DNA of 64,000 nucleotides from Hyphomicrobiales bacterium (GTDB taxonomy: Bacteria; Pseudomonadota; Alphaproteobacteria; Rhizobiales; Rhizobiaceae), in NCBI GenBank assembly GCA_900471605.1, contig UCEY01000001.1, forward strand, positions 1 through 64,000, in the 5' to 3' direction. Position numbers and translations under genes: made by a program. Shown here piece after piece: positions 1 through 9,810 of this stretch (its first letter is position 1; every line of letters begins with the position of its first letter). The notes under the pieces were generated by a model. The model saw only the letters and a program-made list of their open reading frames with translations, searched no databases and was not told the DNA's origin.

Positions 1-41
1 CAAGTCAACTGCCTTTTTCAGAATTCTTGAGAAATCGTACA

Positions 42-61
42 AGCCATTGTTTATAATGGCT
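42..61. promoter_or_regulatory. Palindrome overlapping a -10-like TATAAT
   Basis: A perfect inverted repeat with 7-bp arms (AGCCATT at 42-48, AATGGCT at 55-61) and a 6-bp centre contains TATAAT at 52-57. A TTGAGA at 27-32 could be a poorly spaced -35 (19 bp). It could be an operator-overlapped promoter for the purC transcript that starts further right, or the AT-rich hairpin terminator of a gene left of the window, since T-rich sequence follows it. The sequence alone does not decide. Confidence 0.3.
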
Positions 62-232
62 AATCTTCAATTTTTAAGAATCCCGGGCCGTTAATATTCG
101 TTAACCCTTCTCTATATAGGGCCTGCAGCCGACCCAGGGAGTGATACAGGCACGCCGACTACAATTCCTTCCATTCTTGTGCGGCCGCTGCAAAACATGC
201 GATAGCGGAATGCCTCCGAAACTCTCTGGAAA

Positions 233-1192
233 GTGGTCCCCGTGCGCGTTCTCTCCGATGCCTTCATTCCCGAACTGCCGAACCCCTATCGCGGCAAGGT
301 GCGCGAGAATTACGACCTGGCCGATGGCAGCCGCATCATCATCGCCACCGATCGGCTGAGCGCCTTCGACCGCATCCTGACGGCCATCCCCGACAAGGGC
401 CATGTTCTGACGCAGACCGCCCGCTATTGGTTCGAGGCGACGAAGGACATCTGCCCCAATCACGTGATCGCCTATCCCGACCCGAATGTGGTGATCGGCA
501 AGCGACTCGACATCCTTCCCGTCGAGATCGTCGTACGCGGTTATCTCGCCGGCACGACGGGGACGTCGCTGCTCACTCTCTATAAGAAGGGAGAGCGGAC
601 CATGTACGGGCTCGATCTCCCCGACGGCCTCAGGGACAACGAAATCCTGCCCCAGCCGGTGATCACTCCGACCAGCAAGGCCTTCGACGGCGGCCACGAC
701 GAACCGCTGACGCCGGGAGAGATTGTCGAAAAGGGCCTTCTGACGGCCGAACAATGGGAGACCCTTTCCCGCTATGCGCTGGCGCTTTTTGCGCGGGGCC
801 AGGAACTGGCCGCGCGGCGCGGCCTGATCCTCGTCGACACGAAATACGAATTCGGCACCGATGCCGCCGGCAACATCATCCTTGCCGACGAGATCCATAC
901 GCCCGACAGCAGCCGCTATTGGATCGCCGACAGTTATGGCGAGGCTTTCCGAAACGGTACCCGGCCGAAAAGCTTCGACAAGGATTTCATCCGCGCCTGG
1001 GTGGTCGAGCGCTGCGACCCCTATAAGGATGAGATCCCGGAAATCCCCGCCGAGCTCGTCGAGGAGACCGCCAGGGTCTACCGCACGGCCTATGAAACGA
1101 TCACCGGCGAGACTTTCGTGCAGGATAAAAGCGGCGCGACGGTGCTCGACCGTATCCGCAGCAACCTGGCGCCCTATTTCACTCCGCGTTGA
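233..1192 (+). CDS. purC: SAICAR synthase (phosphoribosylaminoimidazole-succinocarboxamide synthase), long form
   Basis: Catalyses ATP-dependent joining of CAIR and L-aspartate to give SAICAR, a step of cytosolic purine synthesis. At 319 residues it belongs to the long, yeast ADE1-like class rather than the roughly 240-residue bacterial class; recognisable blocks are the N-terminal GKVRENY nucleotide-binding segment, RLSAFD, the GYLAGT segment and the DTKYEFG and [12 protein letters not shown] blocks of the active site. The start is a GTG at 233; another in-frame GTG at 242 is possible and neither has a strong ribosome-binding site. Rhizobia commonly carry two purC genes, so this may be the second paralogue (purC2); no other pur gene is adjacent. 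It is followed after 43 bp by a TetR regulator of the efflux operon, with no obvious functional link. Confidence 0.9.
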   Translation: MVPVRVLSDAFIPELPNPYRGKVRENYDLADGSRIIIATDRLSAFDRILTAIPDKGHVLTQTARYWFEATKDICPNHVIAYPDPNVVIGKRLDILPVEIVVRGYLAGTTGTSLLTLYKKGERTMYGLDLPDGLRDNEILPQPVITPTSKAFDGGHDEPLTPGEIVEKGLLTAEQWETLSRYALALFARGQELAARRGLILVDTKYEFGTDAAGNIILADEIHTPDSSRYWIADSYGEAFRNGTRPKSFDKDFIRAWVVERCDPYKDEIPEIPAELVEETARVYRTAYETITGETFVQDKSGATVLDRIRSNLAPYFTPR

Positions 1193-1235
1193 ACAAACGG
1201 CCGGAAAATCGATCCGGCATTATCAAGAGGCCAGA

Positions 1236-1838
1236 GTGCGCAGACCGAGACGCAAGGCGCAGGAAACACGGGAAGACATCCTCAACACGGCGGAAGTCCT
1301 CTTCCGTGAACGGGGGATCGCCAAATCTTCAATCGCCGACGTCGCTCATGCGCTGCATATGTCGCCGGCCAACATCTTCAAGCATTTCCATTCCAAGGCA
1401 TCGCTGGCGGACGCCATCTGCGACCGGCATATCAGCCGGATGATCGGCCGGTTCGAGACGCTCGACGAGCCGGCCCCGGCGCCCGAGCGGCTGGCAATCG
1501 TCGTTCGCAAGCTGATGGAGGCGCATCTCCAGGACCTGCGTGAAAATCCTTTTCTGTTCGAGATGATCTTCCTGATGTCGGAAGCCGATCTGCCGAGCGG
1601 CCAGCATTACAAACGGCTGATCGAGAACCTGTTCACCGATCTCATCCGGCAGGGCATTGAAAGCGGCGCCTACAAATGCACCGATCCTCAGGCGATCAGC
1701 CAGCATGTGGCCGCGGCCTTCGCCAGCGTTCTCCATCCGGTTCTTCTGGCCAAGACAGACGAGGCGGAATTGCATGACCGCTGCGAAGGGCTTTCCAAAC
1801 TTGTGAATGCTGCGTTGCAAAATCCGCTTGCAAAGTGA
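1236..1838 (+). CDS. TetR/AcrR-family repressor of the adjacent RND efflux operon
   Basis: A 200-residue one-domain regulator with an N-terminal TetR helix-turn-helix (about residues 10-55: alpha-1 ETREDILNTAEVLF, then the recognition region around DVAHALHMSPANIFKHF) and a helical ligand-binding domain. I chose the GTG at 1236 because AAGAGG at 1225-1230 sits five bases before it and the HTH then begins at the usual place; the same frame is open much further upstream inside purC, but that part is a shadow. Its stop codon lies inside a strong palindrome (1832-1861) that precedes the efflux genes, which fits the usual local control of AcrAB-type pumps by a linked TetR protein. The inducer cannot be read from the sequence. 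Confidence 0.85.
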   Translation: MRRPRRKAQETREDILNTAEVLFRERGIAKSSIADVAHALHMSPANIFKHFHSKASLADAICDRHISRMIGRFETLDEPAPAPERLAIVVRKLMEAHLQDLRENPFLFEMIFLMSEADLPSGQHYKRLIENLFTDLIRQGIESGAYKCTDPQAISQHVAAAFASVLHPVLLAKTDEAELHDRCEGLSKLVNAALQNPLAK

Positions 1839-1861
1839 CGATTTTATACTTACGTCACTTT
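1832..1861. promoter_or_regulatory. Candidate TetR operator for the efflux operon
   Basis: Perfect 9-bp inverted repeat AAAGTGACG (1832-1840) and CGTCACTTT (1853-1861) around a 12-bp AT-rich centre that contains TATACT (1845-1850). It overlaps the stop codon of the TetR gene and lies about 140 bp before the adaptor gene. The stem is not GC-rich and no T-run follows, so an operator is likelier than a terminator. That the neighbouring TetR protein binds here is inference. Confidence 0.6.
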
Positions 1862-1999
1862 CCCGGCTGCCGAACAGTGGTTGAATCTCTCTTTTTGCCC
1901 GCCCTGTTCCGACTGCCTGAGACGAGTTAATCTCTCAAAATTGCGCCTCGGCACATCCCGTCTGCCGTGGCGATTACCCACGCTTGCTTGGATGACGCC

Positions 2000-3196
2000 A
2001 TGACCGGACGCAAACTGATACTTTCCCTGCTTCTTACCGTAGCGCTCGCGGCCTGCAGCGACTCGAGCCAGAAGCCGGCCGGCAACGGCGCGGCAGGCGG
2101 TGCCCCGCAGCGTCCGCCGCAGCCTGTCAGCGTGGTGATCATGAAGAAATCCGAGCAGCCGATCACGGCAATCCTGCCGGGCCGGGCCGCGCCCTTCCAG
2201 ATCGCCGACATCCGTCCGCGCGTCACCGGCGAGATCAAGCAGATCGCCTTCAAGCAGGGTAGCGAGGTCAAGGCCGGAGACCTTCTCTACAAGATCGAGG
2301 ACAGCACCTACGCGGCCGAAGTCGCACAAGCCAAGGCAACCGTTTCAAAGGCAGAAGCCAGTATTCCGAGCGCCCAGGCAAACCTCTCCCGCTACGAGCG
2401 GCTGGTCAACAGCGGTGCGACGCAGATCGAATACGAAAACGCCCGCGTAACCCTGCTGCAGGCGCAGGCGGATGTCGCCCAGGCCAATGCGGCGCTCAAT
2501 GCCGCCCAGATCAATCTGGATCTTACCGAGATCCGCGCGCCCTTCGACGGCGTCACGTCGATCTCCAATGTCAGCATCGGCAATATCGTCACGGCCAACC
2601 AGACGACGGCGCTGACGACGCTGCGCCGCCTCGACCCGATTTACATCGATCTCATCGATTCCAGCACCAACCTGCTCGAACTGCGCTCGGCCATGGCTTC
2701 CGGCCGCCTCAGCGGCGATCCGCGCAAGGCGGATATCCGGCTCGCCCTGGAAGACGGGACGGATTATCCGATGACCGGCAAGCTCGACATGGCCGACATG
2801 GCCGTCAGCGAAACCACCGGCACCTACCAGATCCGCGCGCTCTTCGATAATCCGAGGGATATGATCCTGCCCGGCACCTATGTGCGCGCCACTGTCACGC
2901 TCGGCAACGAGAGCGGCTACCTGATCCCGCAGCGCGCCGCGACGCGCAATGCCCGCGGCGAACTCTCCGCCAAGTTCGTCACGACGGACGGCAAGGTAGA
3001 GACCCGCATCTTCCCGACCAGCGGCGTCTCCGGCAACAGCTGGCTCGTCACTCAGGGTGTTGCCGATGGTGATCGCCTGATCGTCGACGGCTTCCAGTGG
3101 ATCGCCGACGGCGCCGCCGTGCAGCCGGTCGAGGCGACGATCGACGACAAGGGTTTCGTTGTCGAGGCGCCGAAGCCGGCGGCGGCAAAGCCGTGA
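2000..3196 (+). CDS. RND efflux periplasmic adaptor (membrane fusion lipoprotein, AcrA/MexA type)
   Basis: Periplasmic adaptor linking the inner-membrane pump to the outer-membrane channel. The 398-residue product starts MTGRKLILSLLLTVALAAC, a lipoprotein signal with lipobox LAAC, followed by a Ser/Pro/Gly-rich linker. The HlyD/AcrA order is visible: first half of the lipoyl domain (RPRVTGEIKQIAFKQGSEVKAG region), an Ala/Gln-rich alpha-helical hairpin (about residues 115-180), second lipoyl half (IRAPFDGVTSISNVSIG), then beta-barrel and membrane-proximal domains. The ATG at 2000 is chosen because it places the signal peptide at the N-terminus; the frame is open 33 bp further upstream. It is followed after 49 bp by the pump. 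Substrate cannot be predicted; multidrug, phenolic or flavonoid efflux would be typical in rhizobia. Confidence 0.92.
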   Translation: MTGRKLILSLLLTVALAACSDSSQKPAGNGAAGGAPQRPPQPVSVVIMKKSEQPITAILPGRAAPFQIADIRPRVTGEIKQIAFKQGSEVKAGDLLYKIEDSTYAAEVAQAKATVSKAEASIPSAQANLSRYERLVNSGATQIEYENARVTLLQAQADVAQANAALNAAQINLDLTEIRAPFDGVTSISNVSIGNIVTANQTTALTTLRRLDPIYIDLIDSSTNLLELRSAMASGRLSGDPRKADIRLALEDGTDYPMTGKLDMADMAVSETTGTYQIRALFDNPRDMILPGTYVRATVTLGNESGYLIPQRAATRNARGELSAKFVTTDGKVETRIFPTSGVSGNSWLVTQGVADGDRLIVDGFQWIADGAAVQPVEATIDDKGFVVEAPKPAAAKP

Positions 3197-3245
3197 AGGC
3201 CCGGGCACGAACGATCATGACGAAACGCGGCAAGGAATAATCTCA

Positions 3246-6200
3246 ATGGCCAAGTTCTTTATCCGGCGACCCGTATTCGCCTGGGTCATCGCGATCGTCA
3301 TCATGCTGGGCGGCGCGCTCGCCATCGCGACGCTCTCGATTTCGCAATATCCCGACATCGCGCCGACCACGGTCAGGATCACGGCAAGTTATAACGGCGC
3401 AAGCGCGGAAACCGTCGAAAAATCGGTGACGACGATCATCGAGGACGGCATGACCGGCCTCGACGACCTCACCTATATGACGTCGTCCTCCTCGACCGGC
3501 CGCGCCACCGTCACGCTGACCTTCGGCAGCAGCGTCCTCCCGGACATTGCCCAGGTGCAGGTGCAGAACAAGCTGCAGCTGGTGCAGTCTCAGCTGCCCG
3601 ACGTCGTGCAGCAGGCCGGTATCGAGGTGGCCCGTTCGACCTCGAGCATCCTTATGGTCGGCGCCCTGGTTTCCACCGACAAGAAGCGCAGTTCCGTCGA
3701 TCTCGGTGACCTGTTTTCCACCCAGATCGAGGACCAGGTCAAGCGCCTGGAAGGCGTTGGCAGCATCGACATCTTCGGGTCCGGCTACGCGATGCGCGTC
3801 TGGCTCGATCCCTACAAGCTGCAGAAATACCAGCTGACGCCGGCCGACGTGACGTCCGCGATCCAGTCACAGAACACGCAGGTGTCCGTCGGCGCCCTCG
3901 GCGGCCTTCCGGCCAGGGCGGAACAGCAGCTGACGGTCACCATGACCGCGCAAAGCCAGCTGACCACGGTCGACGATTTCGAACGGATCATCCTGAAGGT
4001 CGAACAGGACGGCGCGACGGTGCGTCTGAGCGATGTCGCCCGCGTCGAGATCGGCGAGGAGAGTTATGGCGGCGGCTCACGACAGAACGGCCTTCCATCG
4101 ACTGGTTTCGCCGTGAACCTCGCGACCGGCGCCAATGCCCTCGATACCGCCGCGCGCGTCAGGGAGGCGCTGACCGCTATCGGACCCAATCTTCCCGACG
4201 GCGTGGAGATCACCTATCCCTACGACACGACGCCCTTCGTGAAGCTGTCGATCGAAAAGGTCGTCCACACGCTGATCGAAGCGATCATCCTGGTCTTCGT
4301 TGTCCTGCTCATCTTCCTGCAAAATCTGCGTGCAACCCTGATCCCGATGATCGCGGTGCCCGTCGTCCTGCTCGGCACGTTCGGGGTGCTGGCGATAACC
4401 GGTTATTCCATCAATACACTGACGATGTTCGCCATGGTTCTTGCCATCGGCCTTCTCGTCGACGACGCCATCGTCGTTGTCGAGAACGTCGAACGTATCA
4501 TGGACGAGGAGGGCCTGAGCCCGCTCGAAGCGACCGAAAAATCCATGGGCGAGATCACCGGCGCCATCATCGGCATCGCGCTCGTCCTGACGGCCGTGTT
4601 CATCCCGATGGCCTTTTTCGGCGGCTCGACCGGCATCATCTACCGGCAGTTCTCGATCACCATCGTGTCGGCCATGCTGCTTTCGGCGCTGGTCGCCATC
4701 GTGCTGACGCCGGCGCTCTGCGCCACGATGCTGAAGCCGATCGACCACCACAAGAAGCGGCGCGGCATCGGCGCCATGTTCAATCGCGGTTTCGATCGCT
4801 CGACCCGGGGTTATGTCGGCACCATCGGATATCTTCTGAAGCGTCCGTTTCGGGTCATGCTCGCGTTCCTGCTGGTGATCGGCGGCTGCGCCTGGCTTTT
4901 CACCAAGCTGCCGAACTCCTTCCTTCCGCAGGAAGACCAGGGCGTTCTGCTGACCATCATCCAGACGCCGGTCGGCGCCACCACGCCGCGCACCGACGAA
5001 GCGGTGAAGAAGGTCGAGGCCTATTTCCTCGAGAAGGAAAAGGACAATGTGGACGCGGTGTTCGGCGTCCTCGGCTTCAGCTTCAGCGGAAGCGGCCAGA
5101 ACAATGCGATCGTCTTCACCAAGCTCAAGGATTTCGCCGACCGCGCCAGGCCCGAGCAATCGGCGGCGGCCATCGTCCAGCGGGCGAGCGGATATTTCTT
5201 CAGCATCCGCGATGCGCAGGTCTTTGCTCTTCTGCCGCCGGCCATCCAGGGGCTGGGCACGTCGAGCGGCTTCTCCATGTATCTGGTCGACAGCGGCAAC
5301 AACGGCAATGCGGCGCTGACCGCGGCATCGCAGCAGCTCATGCAGGCCGGTACGGGCAATCCGAACATCAGCTCGCTGCGCAGCAGCACCCAGCGGTCCG
5401 AAACCCAGCTCAAGATCCTGCTCGACCAGGAGAAGCTGGGCGCGATGGGCGTTGATCTCGCTTCGGTCAACTCGATGCTGGCGACCATCTTCGCCGGGCG
5501 CGACGTCAACGACTTCACGCTCAACAACGAGCTGAAGCCGGTCTACGTGCAGGGCGACGCGCCCTACCGCATGCAGCCGGACGACCTGAAGCACTGGTTC
5601 GCCCGCAACAACAAGGGCGAGATGGTGCCCTTCTCCGCCTTCAGCACGGTGCAGTGGATCAGCGGTACGCCGCAGCTCGCCCGCTTCAACGGCACCAGCG
5701 CCATTCCGCTCGACGGCGCCGCCGGACCGGGCGTCAGCACCGGCCAGGCGATGGACGAGATGCAGAGGCTGACGTCCGCGCTGCCGGGCGGCTACTCGGT
5801 GGCCTGGCAGGGCATTTCCTACCAGGAGCGGCTGTCCGGCTCGCAGGCGCCGATGCTTTACGGGCTCTCGGTCCTGATCGTCTTCCTCTGCCTTGCTGCG
5901 CTCTATGAAAGCTGGTCGATCCCGTTCTCGGTCATTCTCGCCGTGCCGATCGGCGTGCTCGGCGCGCTGACCGCGGCGCATTTCTTCGGCCAGGCGAACG
6001 ACGTCTACTTCAAGGTCGGGCTTCTGACGACGATCGGGCTTGCCGCCAAGAACGCCATCCTGATCGTCGAATTCGCCAAGGACCGTCAGGTGGGCGGGAT
6101 GAGCCTGATCGACGCGACCCTCGAGGCCGCGCGGTTGCGCCTGAGGCCCATCATCATGACATCGCTTGCGTTTATCCTTGGCGTCGTGCCGCTGGCGATC

Positions 6201-6344
6201 GCCACCGGCGCGGGTTCGGCAGCCCAGAACGCCATCGGCATCGGGGTCCTGGGTGGTATGCTTTCTGCAACACTTCTCGGAATTTTCTTCGTTCCGTCCT
6301 TCTTTGTTGTCGTTAGACGGTTATCAAAGCGTGAAAAAGAGTAG
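3246..6344 (+). CDS. RND multidrug efflux pump, HAE-1 family (AcrB/MexB type)
   Basis: Proton-driven inner-membrane trimer exporting hydrophobic or amphipathic drugs through the adaptor and outer-membrane channel. The 1032 residues match the family length. The N-terminus MAKFFIRRPVFAWV is typical; transmembrane helix 4 carries the paired aspartates of the proton relay (D406-D407 in GLLVDDAIVVVEN) and the C-terminal half carries the partner lysine K935 (GLAAKNAILIVEF). Two large periplasmic loops follow TM1 and TM7. The start at 3246 follows AAGGA at 3232-3236; the frame is open upstream but that part overlaps the adaptor gene. Middle gene of a TetR-adaptor-pump-channel operon. Confidence 0.95.
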   Translation: MAKFFIRRPVFAWVIAIVIMLGGALAIATLSISQYPDIAPTTVRITASYNGASAETVEKSVTTIIEDGMTGLDDLTYMTSSSSTGRATVTLTFGSSVLPDIAQVQVQNKLQLVQSQLPDVVQQAGIEVARSTSSILMVGALVSTDKKRSSVDLGDLFSTQIEDQVKRLEGVGSIDIFGSGYAMRVWLDPYKLQKYQLTPADVTSAIQSQNTQVSVGALGGLPARAEQQLTVTMTAQSQLTTVDDFERIILKVEQDGATVRLSDVARVEIGEESYGGGSRQNGLPSTGFAVNLATGANALDTAARVREALTAIGPNLPDGVEITYPYDTTPFVKLSIEKVVHTLIEAIILVFVVLLIFLQNLRATLIPMIAVPVVLLGTFGVLAITGYSINTLTMFAMVLAIGLLVDDAIVVVENVERIMDEEGLSPLEATEKSMGEITGAIIGIALVLTAVFIPMAFFGGSTGIIYRQFSITIVSAMLLSALVAIVLTPALCATMLKPIDHHKKRRGIGAMFNRGFDRSTRGYVGTIGYLLKRPFRVMLAFLLVIGGCAWLFTKLPNSFLPQEDQGVLLTIIQTPVGATTPRTDEAVKKVEAYFLEKEKDNVDAVFGVLGFSFSGSGQNNAIVFTKLKDFADRARPEQSAAAIVQRASGYFFSIRDAQVFALLPPAIQGLGTSSGFSMYLVDSGNNGNAALTAASQQLMQAGTGNPNISSLRSSTQRSETQLKILLDQEKLGAMGVDLASVNSMLATIFAGRDVNDFTLNNELKPVYVQGDAPYRMQPDDLKHWFARNNKGEMVPFSAFSTVQWISGTPQLARFNGTSAIPLDGAAGPGVSTGQAMDEMQRLTSALPGGYSVAWQGISYQERLSGSQAPMLYGLSVLIVFLCLAALYESWSIPFSVILAVPIGVLGALTAAHFFGQANDVYFKVGLLTTIGLAAKNAILIVEFAKDRQVGGMSLIDATLEAARLRLRPIIMTSLAFILGVVPLAIATGAGSAAQNAIGIGVLGGMLSATLLGIFFVPSFFVVVRRLSKREKE

Positions 6345-6476
6345 GATGAACATTACGTTCGTTAACGTATTCGTCTTTTAATGCCGTCAGAAGCTGCTCG
6401 AATCGCTGCTGGCGGGACAATCGGAAGCGGCCTGAATGCCGATCTTTCAAGCGTTGTAGGGCACTGGGACAGAAAA

Positions 6477-7901
6477 ATGTTATCCATTCGAGTTGTTGCT
6501 CCTCTCACCATGCTGCTGCTTTCGGGCTGCGTCGTCGGTCCAGATCACAAGGCGCCGGAAATTGCTCTTCCGGGAAAATTTGCCGAAGCCGGCAAGACCA
6601 GCAATGGCGACGTTTCGCAGGTCGCCTGGTGGACCGCGTTTAACGACAGCCGGCTGAACGGCTATGTCAATCAGGGTATCGGCCAGAACCTCGACATCCT
6701 CCAGGCGATGGAACGGATCAACTCCGCGCAGGCCAGCGTCACCGTCGCCGGCGCGGGCGCTCTTCCGTCGCTCGATATTTCGGCTGCCAATACGACCACC
6801 GGCACGCGCAGCGATCCGGGCTCGTTCTCGCGGTCGACCGTGACGGCCGGCACCGCCGACGCCTCCTGGTTCCTCGATCTTTTCGGCCTCTACAGGCGCT
6901 CCAAGGAAGGCGCGCTCGCAAGCCTCGACGCCGCTTATGCCAGCGAAGACGTCGCGCGTCTGTCGTTCCTGTCGCAGGTCGTGGCAGCCTATATCGACGT
7001 CCGCTACTATCAGGAACGTATCGCGATCGCTCGCCGGAACCTCGATTCGCGGCGTGAAACGCTGAACCTCACCAAGCTCCAGCTGGATGCCGGCGCGGCT
7101 TCGCGTCTCGATGTCGTCCAGTCGGAAGGTCTGGTGAATTCGACGATTGCAGAAATTCCAGGCCTGGAAACGAGCTTCCGGGGTGCAGCGCACCGCGTGG
7201 CCACGCTTCTCGCCATGCCCGCGTCGAGCCTCGTTCCCGAGCTGCTGAAGGGCGCCCGCCAGCCGGTCGCCCGCTTCAACACCAAGGCCGGCATCCCCGC
7301 GGATCTGATCCGCAACCGTCCGGACATCCGGGCCGCGGAACGCCAGCTCGCATCGGCAGTCGCCGAAATCGGCGTTGCCGAGGCCCAGCTCTATCCGGCG
7401 ATTACCCTCGGGGGTTCCATCTCTCCGAGATACTCCGCCGTCACCGGCCTCGACGTCCGGTCGCTGACCTGGTCCTTCGGCCCGCAGCTGAGCCTGCCGA
7501 TCTTCGACGGCGGCCGCCTGCGCGGCAACGTCAAGATTGCCGAATCCAGCGCACGAGGCCGTTATCTCGCCTGGAAGCAGACGGTTCTGAACGCGGTCGA
7601 GGAAGTGGAAAATGCGCTGGCTGCGGTTTCTCGCGACAGCCGCACCGTCTCCTCGCTGCAGGCAACCGTGAAATCCTATGAGGAAGCCCTGCAGCTCGGC
7701 ACCGCCAGCTATCGCGACGGCGCGTCCTCGCTGCTCGACGTTCTCGACGCCCAGCGTCAGGTCTCGACCGCTCAGTCGAACCTCGCTGCCGCCGTCCGTC
7801 AGATGGCGCAGGACTATGTCTCGCTCAACGTGGCGGTCGGCGGTGGTTACGCCTTCGGCAAGACCGATGCCAAGGTCGCATCGGTGGTCGTCAAGAAGTA
7901 A
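6477..7901 (+). CDS. Outer-membrane efflux channel lipoprotein (OprM/NodT family)
   Basis: A 474-residue TolC-fold outer-membrane factor completing the RND pump. It begins with a lipoprotein signal ending in LLSGC, followed by the VGPDHKAPE segment typical of the NodT subfamily, and contains the duplicated outer-membrane efflux repeat with long Ala/Gln-rich coiled helices (for example GLVNSTIAEIPGLE and the YRDGASSLLDVLDAQRQV block). The ATG at 6477 is preferred because it starts right at the signal peptide; an ATG 96 bp upstream in frame would add 32 residues that look non-coding. The 132-bp gap to the pump gene is longer than usual in such operons and contains a short TACGTT/AACGTA hairpin (6354-6369), so separate tuning is possible. 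A strong terminator follows. Confidence 0.92.
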   Translation: MLSIRVVAPLTMLLLSGCVVGPDHKAPEIALPGKFAEAGKTSNGDVSQVAWWTAFNDSRLNGYVNQGIGQNLDILQAMERINSAQASVTVAGAGALPSLDISAANTTTGTRSDPGSFSRSTVTAGTADASWFLDLFGLYRRSKEGALASLDAAYASEDVARLSFLSQVVAAYIDVRYYQERIAIARRNLDSRRETLNLTKLQLDAGAASRLDVVQSEGLVNSTIAEIPGLETSFRGAAHRVATLLAMPASSLVPELLKGARQPVARFNTKAGIPADLIRNRPDIRAAERQLASAVAEIGVAEAQLYPAITLGGSISPRYSAVTGLDVRSLTWSFGPQLSLPIFDGGRLRGNVKIAESSARGRYLAWKQTVLNAVEEVENALAAVSRDSRTVSSLQATVKSYEEALQLGTASYRDGASSLLDVLDAQRQVSTAQSNLAAAVRQMAQDYVSLNVAVGGGYAFGKTDAKVASVVVKK

Positions 7902-7923
7902 GCACCACCCACATATAACCGAC

Positions 7924-7966
7924 AATAAAAAACCTCCGGAGCCAACGCTTCGGAGGTTATTTTATA
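7924..7966. terminator. Bidirectional Rho-independent terminator
   Basis: AACCTCCG (7931-7938) pairs with CGGAGGTT (7951-7958); the stem continues through a G-T wobble and AGC/GCT to a CAAC loop. An A-run precedes and a T-rich run follows, so it can stop both the efflux operon (plus) and efp (minus), whose stop codons flank it. Confidence 0.85.
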
Positions 7967-8004
7967 TGCCCCGGAAAGACCGGGGACATCCGCCCTTGAA
8001 CCGA

Positions 8005-8574
8005 TCAGTTCTTGGCGCGTTCGACGTAGGAATTGTCTTCCGTCGCGATGACGACGCGGGTGCCGGCATCGATATGCGGCGGAACCGCGGTGCGGATACC
8101 GTTCGACAGCATGGCCGGCTTGTAGGAGGACGAAGCCGTCTGGCCCTTCACGACCGGTTCGGTCTCGACGATCTCGAGCGTCACGTGGCGTGGCAGCTGC
8201 AGGGCCAGCGCGACACCATCATGCATCGACAGGATGCAGGTCATGCCTTCCTGGAGGTAGGCCTTCTGGTCGCCCATCGTGTCCACGTCGACCACGACCT
8301 GGTCGTAGGTTTCCGGGTTCATGAAGTGGAAGCCTTCGCCGTCCTCGTAGAGGAACTGGTGGTTCACGTCTTCCACGAAGGCGCGCTCGACCTGTTCGGT
8401 CGTCCGCCAGCGTTCCGAAACCTTCACGCCATCGACGATACGGCGCATGTTGACCTGCGTGACGGGCGTTCCCTTGCCAGGATGGAAGTTTTCGGCGGTA
8501 AGAACGACATAGAGCTTGCCCTCGACTTCGAGGACATTGCCCTTGCGGACGGAAGAGGCGATGATCTTGACCAT
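8005..8574 (-). CDS. efp: Elongation factor P
   Basis: Cytosolic translation factor that binds between the P and E sites and rescues ribosomes stalled on polyproline. The 189 residues show the three-domain EF-P layout starting [19 protein letters not shown]. The domain I tip loop reads HPGKG with lysine at position 34, the residue that receives beta-lysine from EpmA, and both modification enzymes are encoded divergently next door. The ATG at 8574 has AAGGA just upstream. The same frame stays open far upstream through epmA, but that is antisense shadow. Shares a 165-bp intergenic region with epmA, so co-regulation is possible. Confidence 0.97.
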   Translation of the reverse strand: MVKIIASSVRKGNVLEVEGKLYVVLTAENFHPGKGTPVTQVNMRRIVDGVKVSERWRTTEQVERAFVEDVNHQFLYEDGEGFHFMNPETYDQVVVDVDTMGDQKAYLQEGMTCILSMHDGVALALQLPRHVTLEIVETEPVVKGQTASSSYKPAMLSNGIRTAVPPHIDAGTRVVIATEDNSYVERAKN

Positions 8575-8739
8575 GGTATTCCTTGTGGTGCGAACCGGCT
8601 TGTAACTGCCGAAAATGCGTCGTAGAGGACCGGGCGATAACCGGCCCGAAGGACGGATCGTCTGTTTTCCGGCCGGAACTACTCTAAAACCGCGCAAAGT
8701 GGAAGCCTTGCCGGGGAGAACCGGCGAAGAAAGCCGCAA

Positions 8740-9810
8740 ATGAGCTCGTCCCGACCTGCCATACCTCGCTCGCCCTGGTGGACGCCGGCAAACCATGCGG
8801 ACCGCCGGCCCTTCCTCAAGGGCCGCAACGCGGTCCAGGCGGCGCTGCGCGATTTCTTCCGCGCGCGCGATTTCATCGAGGTGGACACGGCGACCCTCCA
8901 GGTCTCGCCGGGCAACGAGACGCATCTGCATGCCTTCGCGACGGAGGCGATCGCCATCGACGGCGGCAGGGCGCCGCTCTACCTGCACACCTCTCCGGAA
9001 TTTGCCGCCAAGAAGCTGCTGGCCGCTGGCGAGGAGCGTATCTTCACCTTCGCGCATGTCTATCGCAACCGCGAGCGCGGGTCGCTGCACCATCCGGAAT
9101 TCACCATGCTCGAATGGTATCGCGTCGGCGAAAGCTATGAGCAGCTGATGGCCGATTGCGCCGACATGCTGGCACTGGCCGCCGAGACAGCCGGGACCCG
9201 GCGCTTTGCCTTCCGCGAGATGGAGGTCGATCCTTTCGCCGAACCGGAGCGCCTGACGCTTGCCGAAGCCTTCGACCGGTTCGCCGGTATCGACCTGCTC
9301 GCCTCCGTCGCGACGAATGGCGAAACCGACCGGGACCTGCTGGCGGCCGGCCTGCGGAAGGCCGCTATCCGCTTTGCCGAAGACGACACCTGGGCCGATC
9401 TCTTCAGCAAGGTGCTGGTCGAGAAGATCGAGCCGCATCTCGGGCAGGGGCGCGCAACGATCCTGCACGAATACCCGGTTTGCGAGGCGGCGCTTGCGAG
9501 GCCCTCCGCCCGTGATCCGCGAGTCGCCGAGCGTTTCGAGCTTTATGCCTGCGGCGTCGAGCTTGCCAATGCCTTCGGGGAACTGACCGATGCCGGCGAA
9601 CAGCGCCGCCGTTTCGAGCATGAAATGGCGGAAAAGACCCGGATCTATGGCGAACGTTATCCGCTCGACGAAGACTTTCTCGCAGCGCTTTCGATCATGC
9701 CGGAGGCAAGCGGGGCAGCGCTCGGCTTCGACCGGCTTGCCATGCTGGCAACCGGCGCCAGCCGTATCGACCAGGTGATGTGGGCGCCGGTCGCGGAGGT
9801 GTTTTCGTGA
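8740..9810 (+). CDS. epmA: EF-P lysine ligase EpmA (PoxA/GenX), LysRS-like
   Basis: A 356-residue stand-alone class II lysyl-tRNA-synthetase catalytic core without an anticodon-binding domain. It activates (R)-beta-lysine with ATP and attaches it to Lys34 of EF-P. Class II motifs are visible: motif 2 around [23 protein letters not shown] and motif 3 [12 protein letters not shown] near the C-terminus. The stop codon overlaps the GTG start of epmB by 4 bp (GTGA), so the two are translationally coupled. The EF-P substrate is divergently encoded 165 bp away with the required lysine, which supports the call strongly. No EpmC hydroxylase is seen here. Confidence 0.95.
   Translation: MSSSRPAIPRSPWWTPANHADRRPFLKGRNAVQAALRDFFRARDFIEVDTATLQVSPGNETHLHAFATEAIAIDGGRAPLYLHTSPEFAAKKLLAAGEERIFTFAHVYRNRERGSLHHPEFTMLEWYRVGESYEQLMADCADMLALAAETAGTRRFAFREMEVDPFAEPERLTLAEAFDRFAGIDLLASVATNGETDRDLLAAGLRKAAIRFAEDDTWADLFSKVLVEKIEPHLGQGRATILHEYPVCEAALARPSARDPRVAERFELYACGVELANAFGELTDAGEQRRRFEHEMAEKTRIYGERYPLDEDFLAALSIMPEASGAALGFDRLAMLATGASRIDQVMWAPVAEVFS

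Noticed and set aside
4077-5981. A 634-codon minus-strand frame inside the RND pump gene
   Set aside because: Shadow of the pump reading frame; Arg/Asp-rich low-complexity product, no ribosome-binding site.
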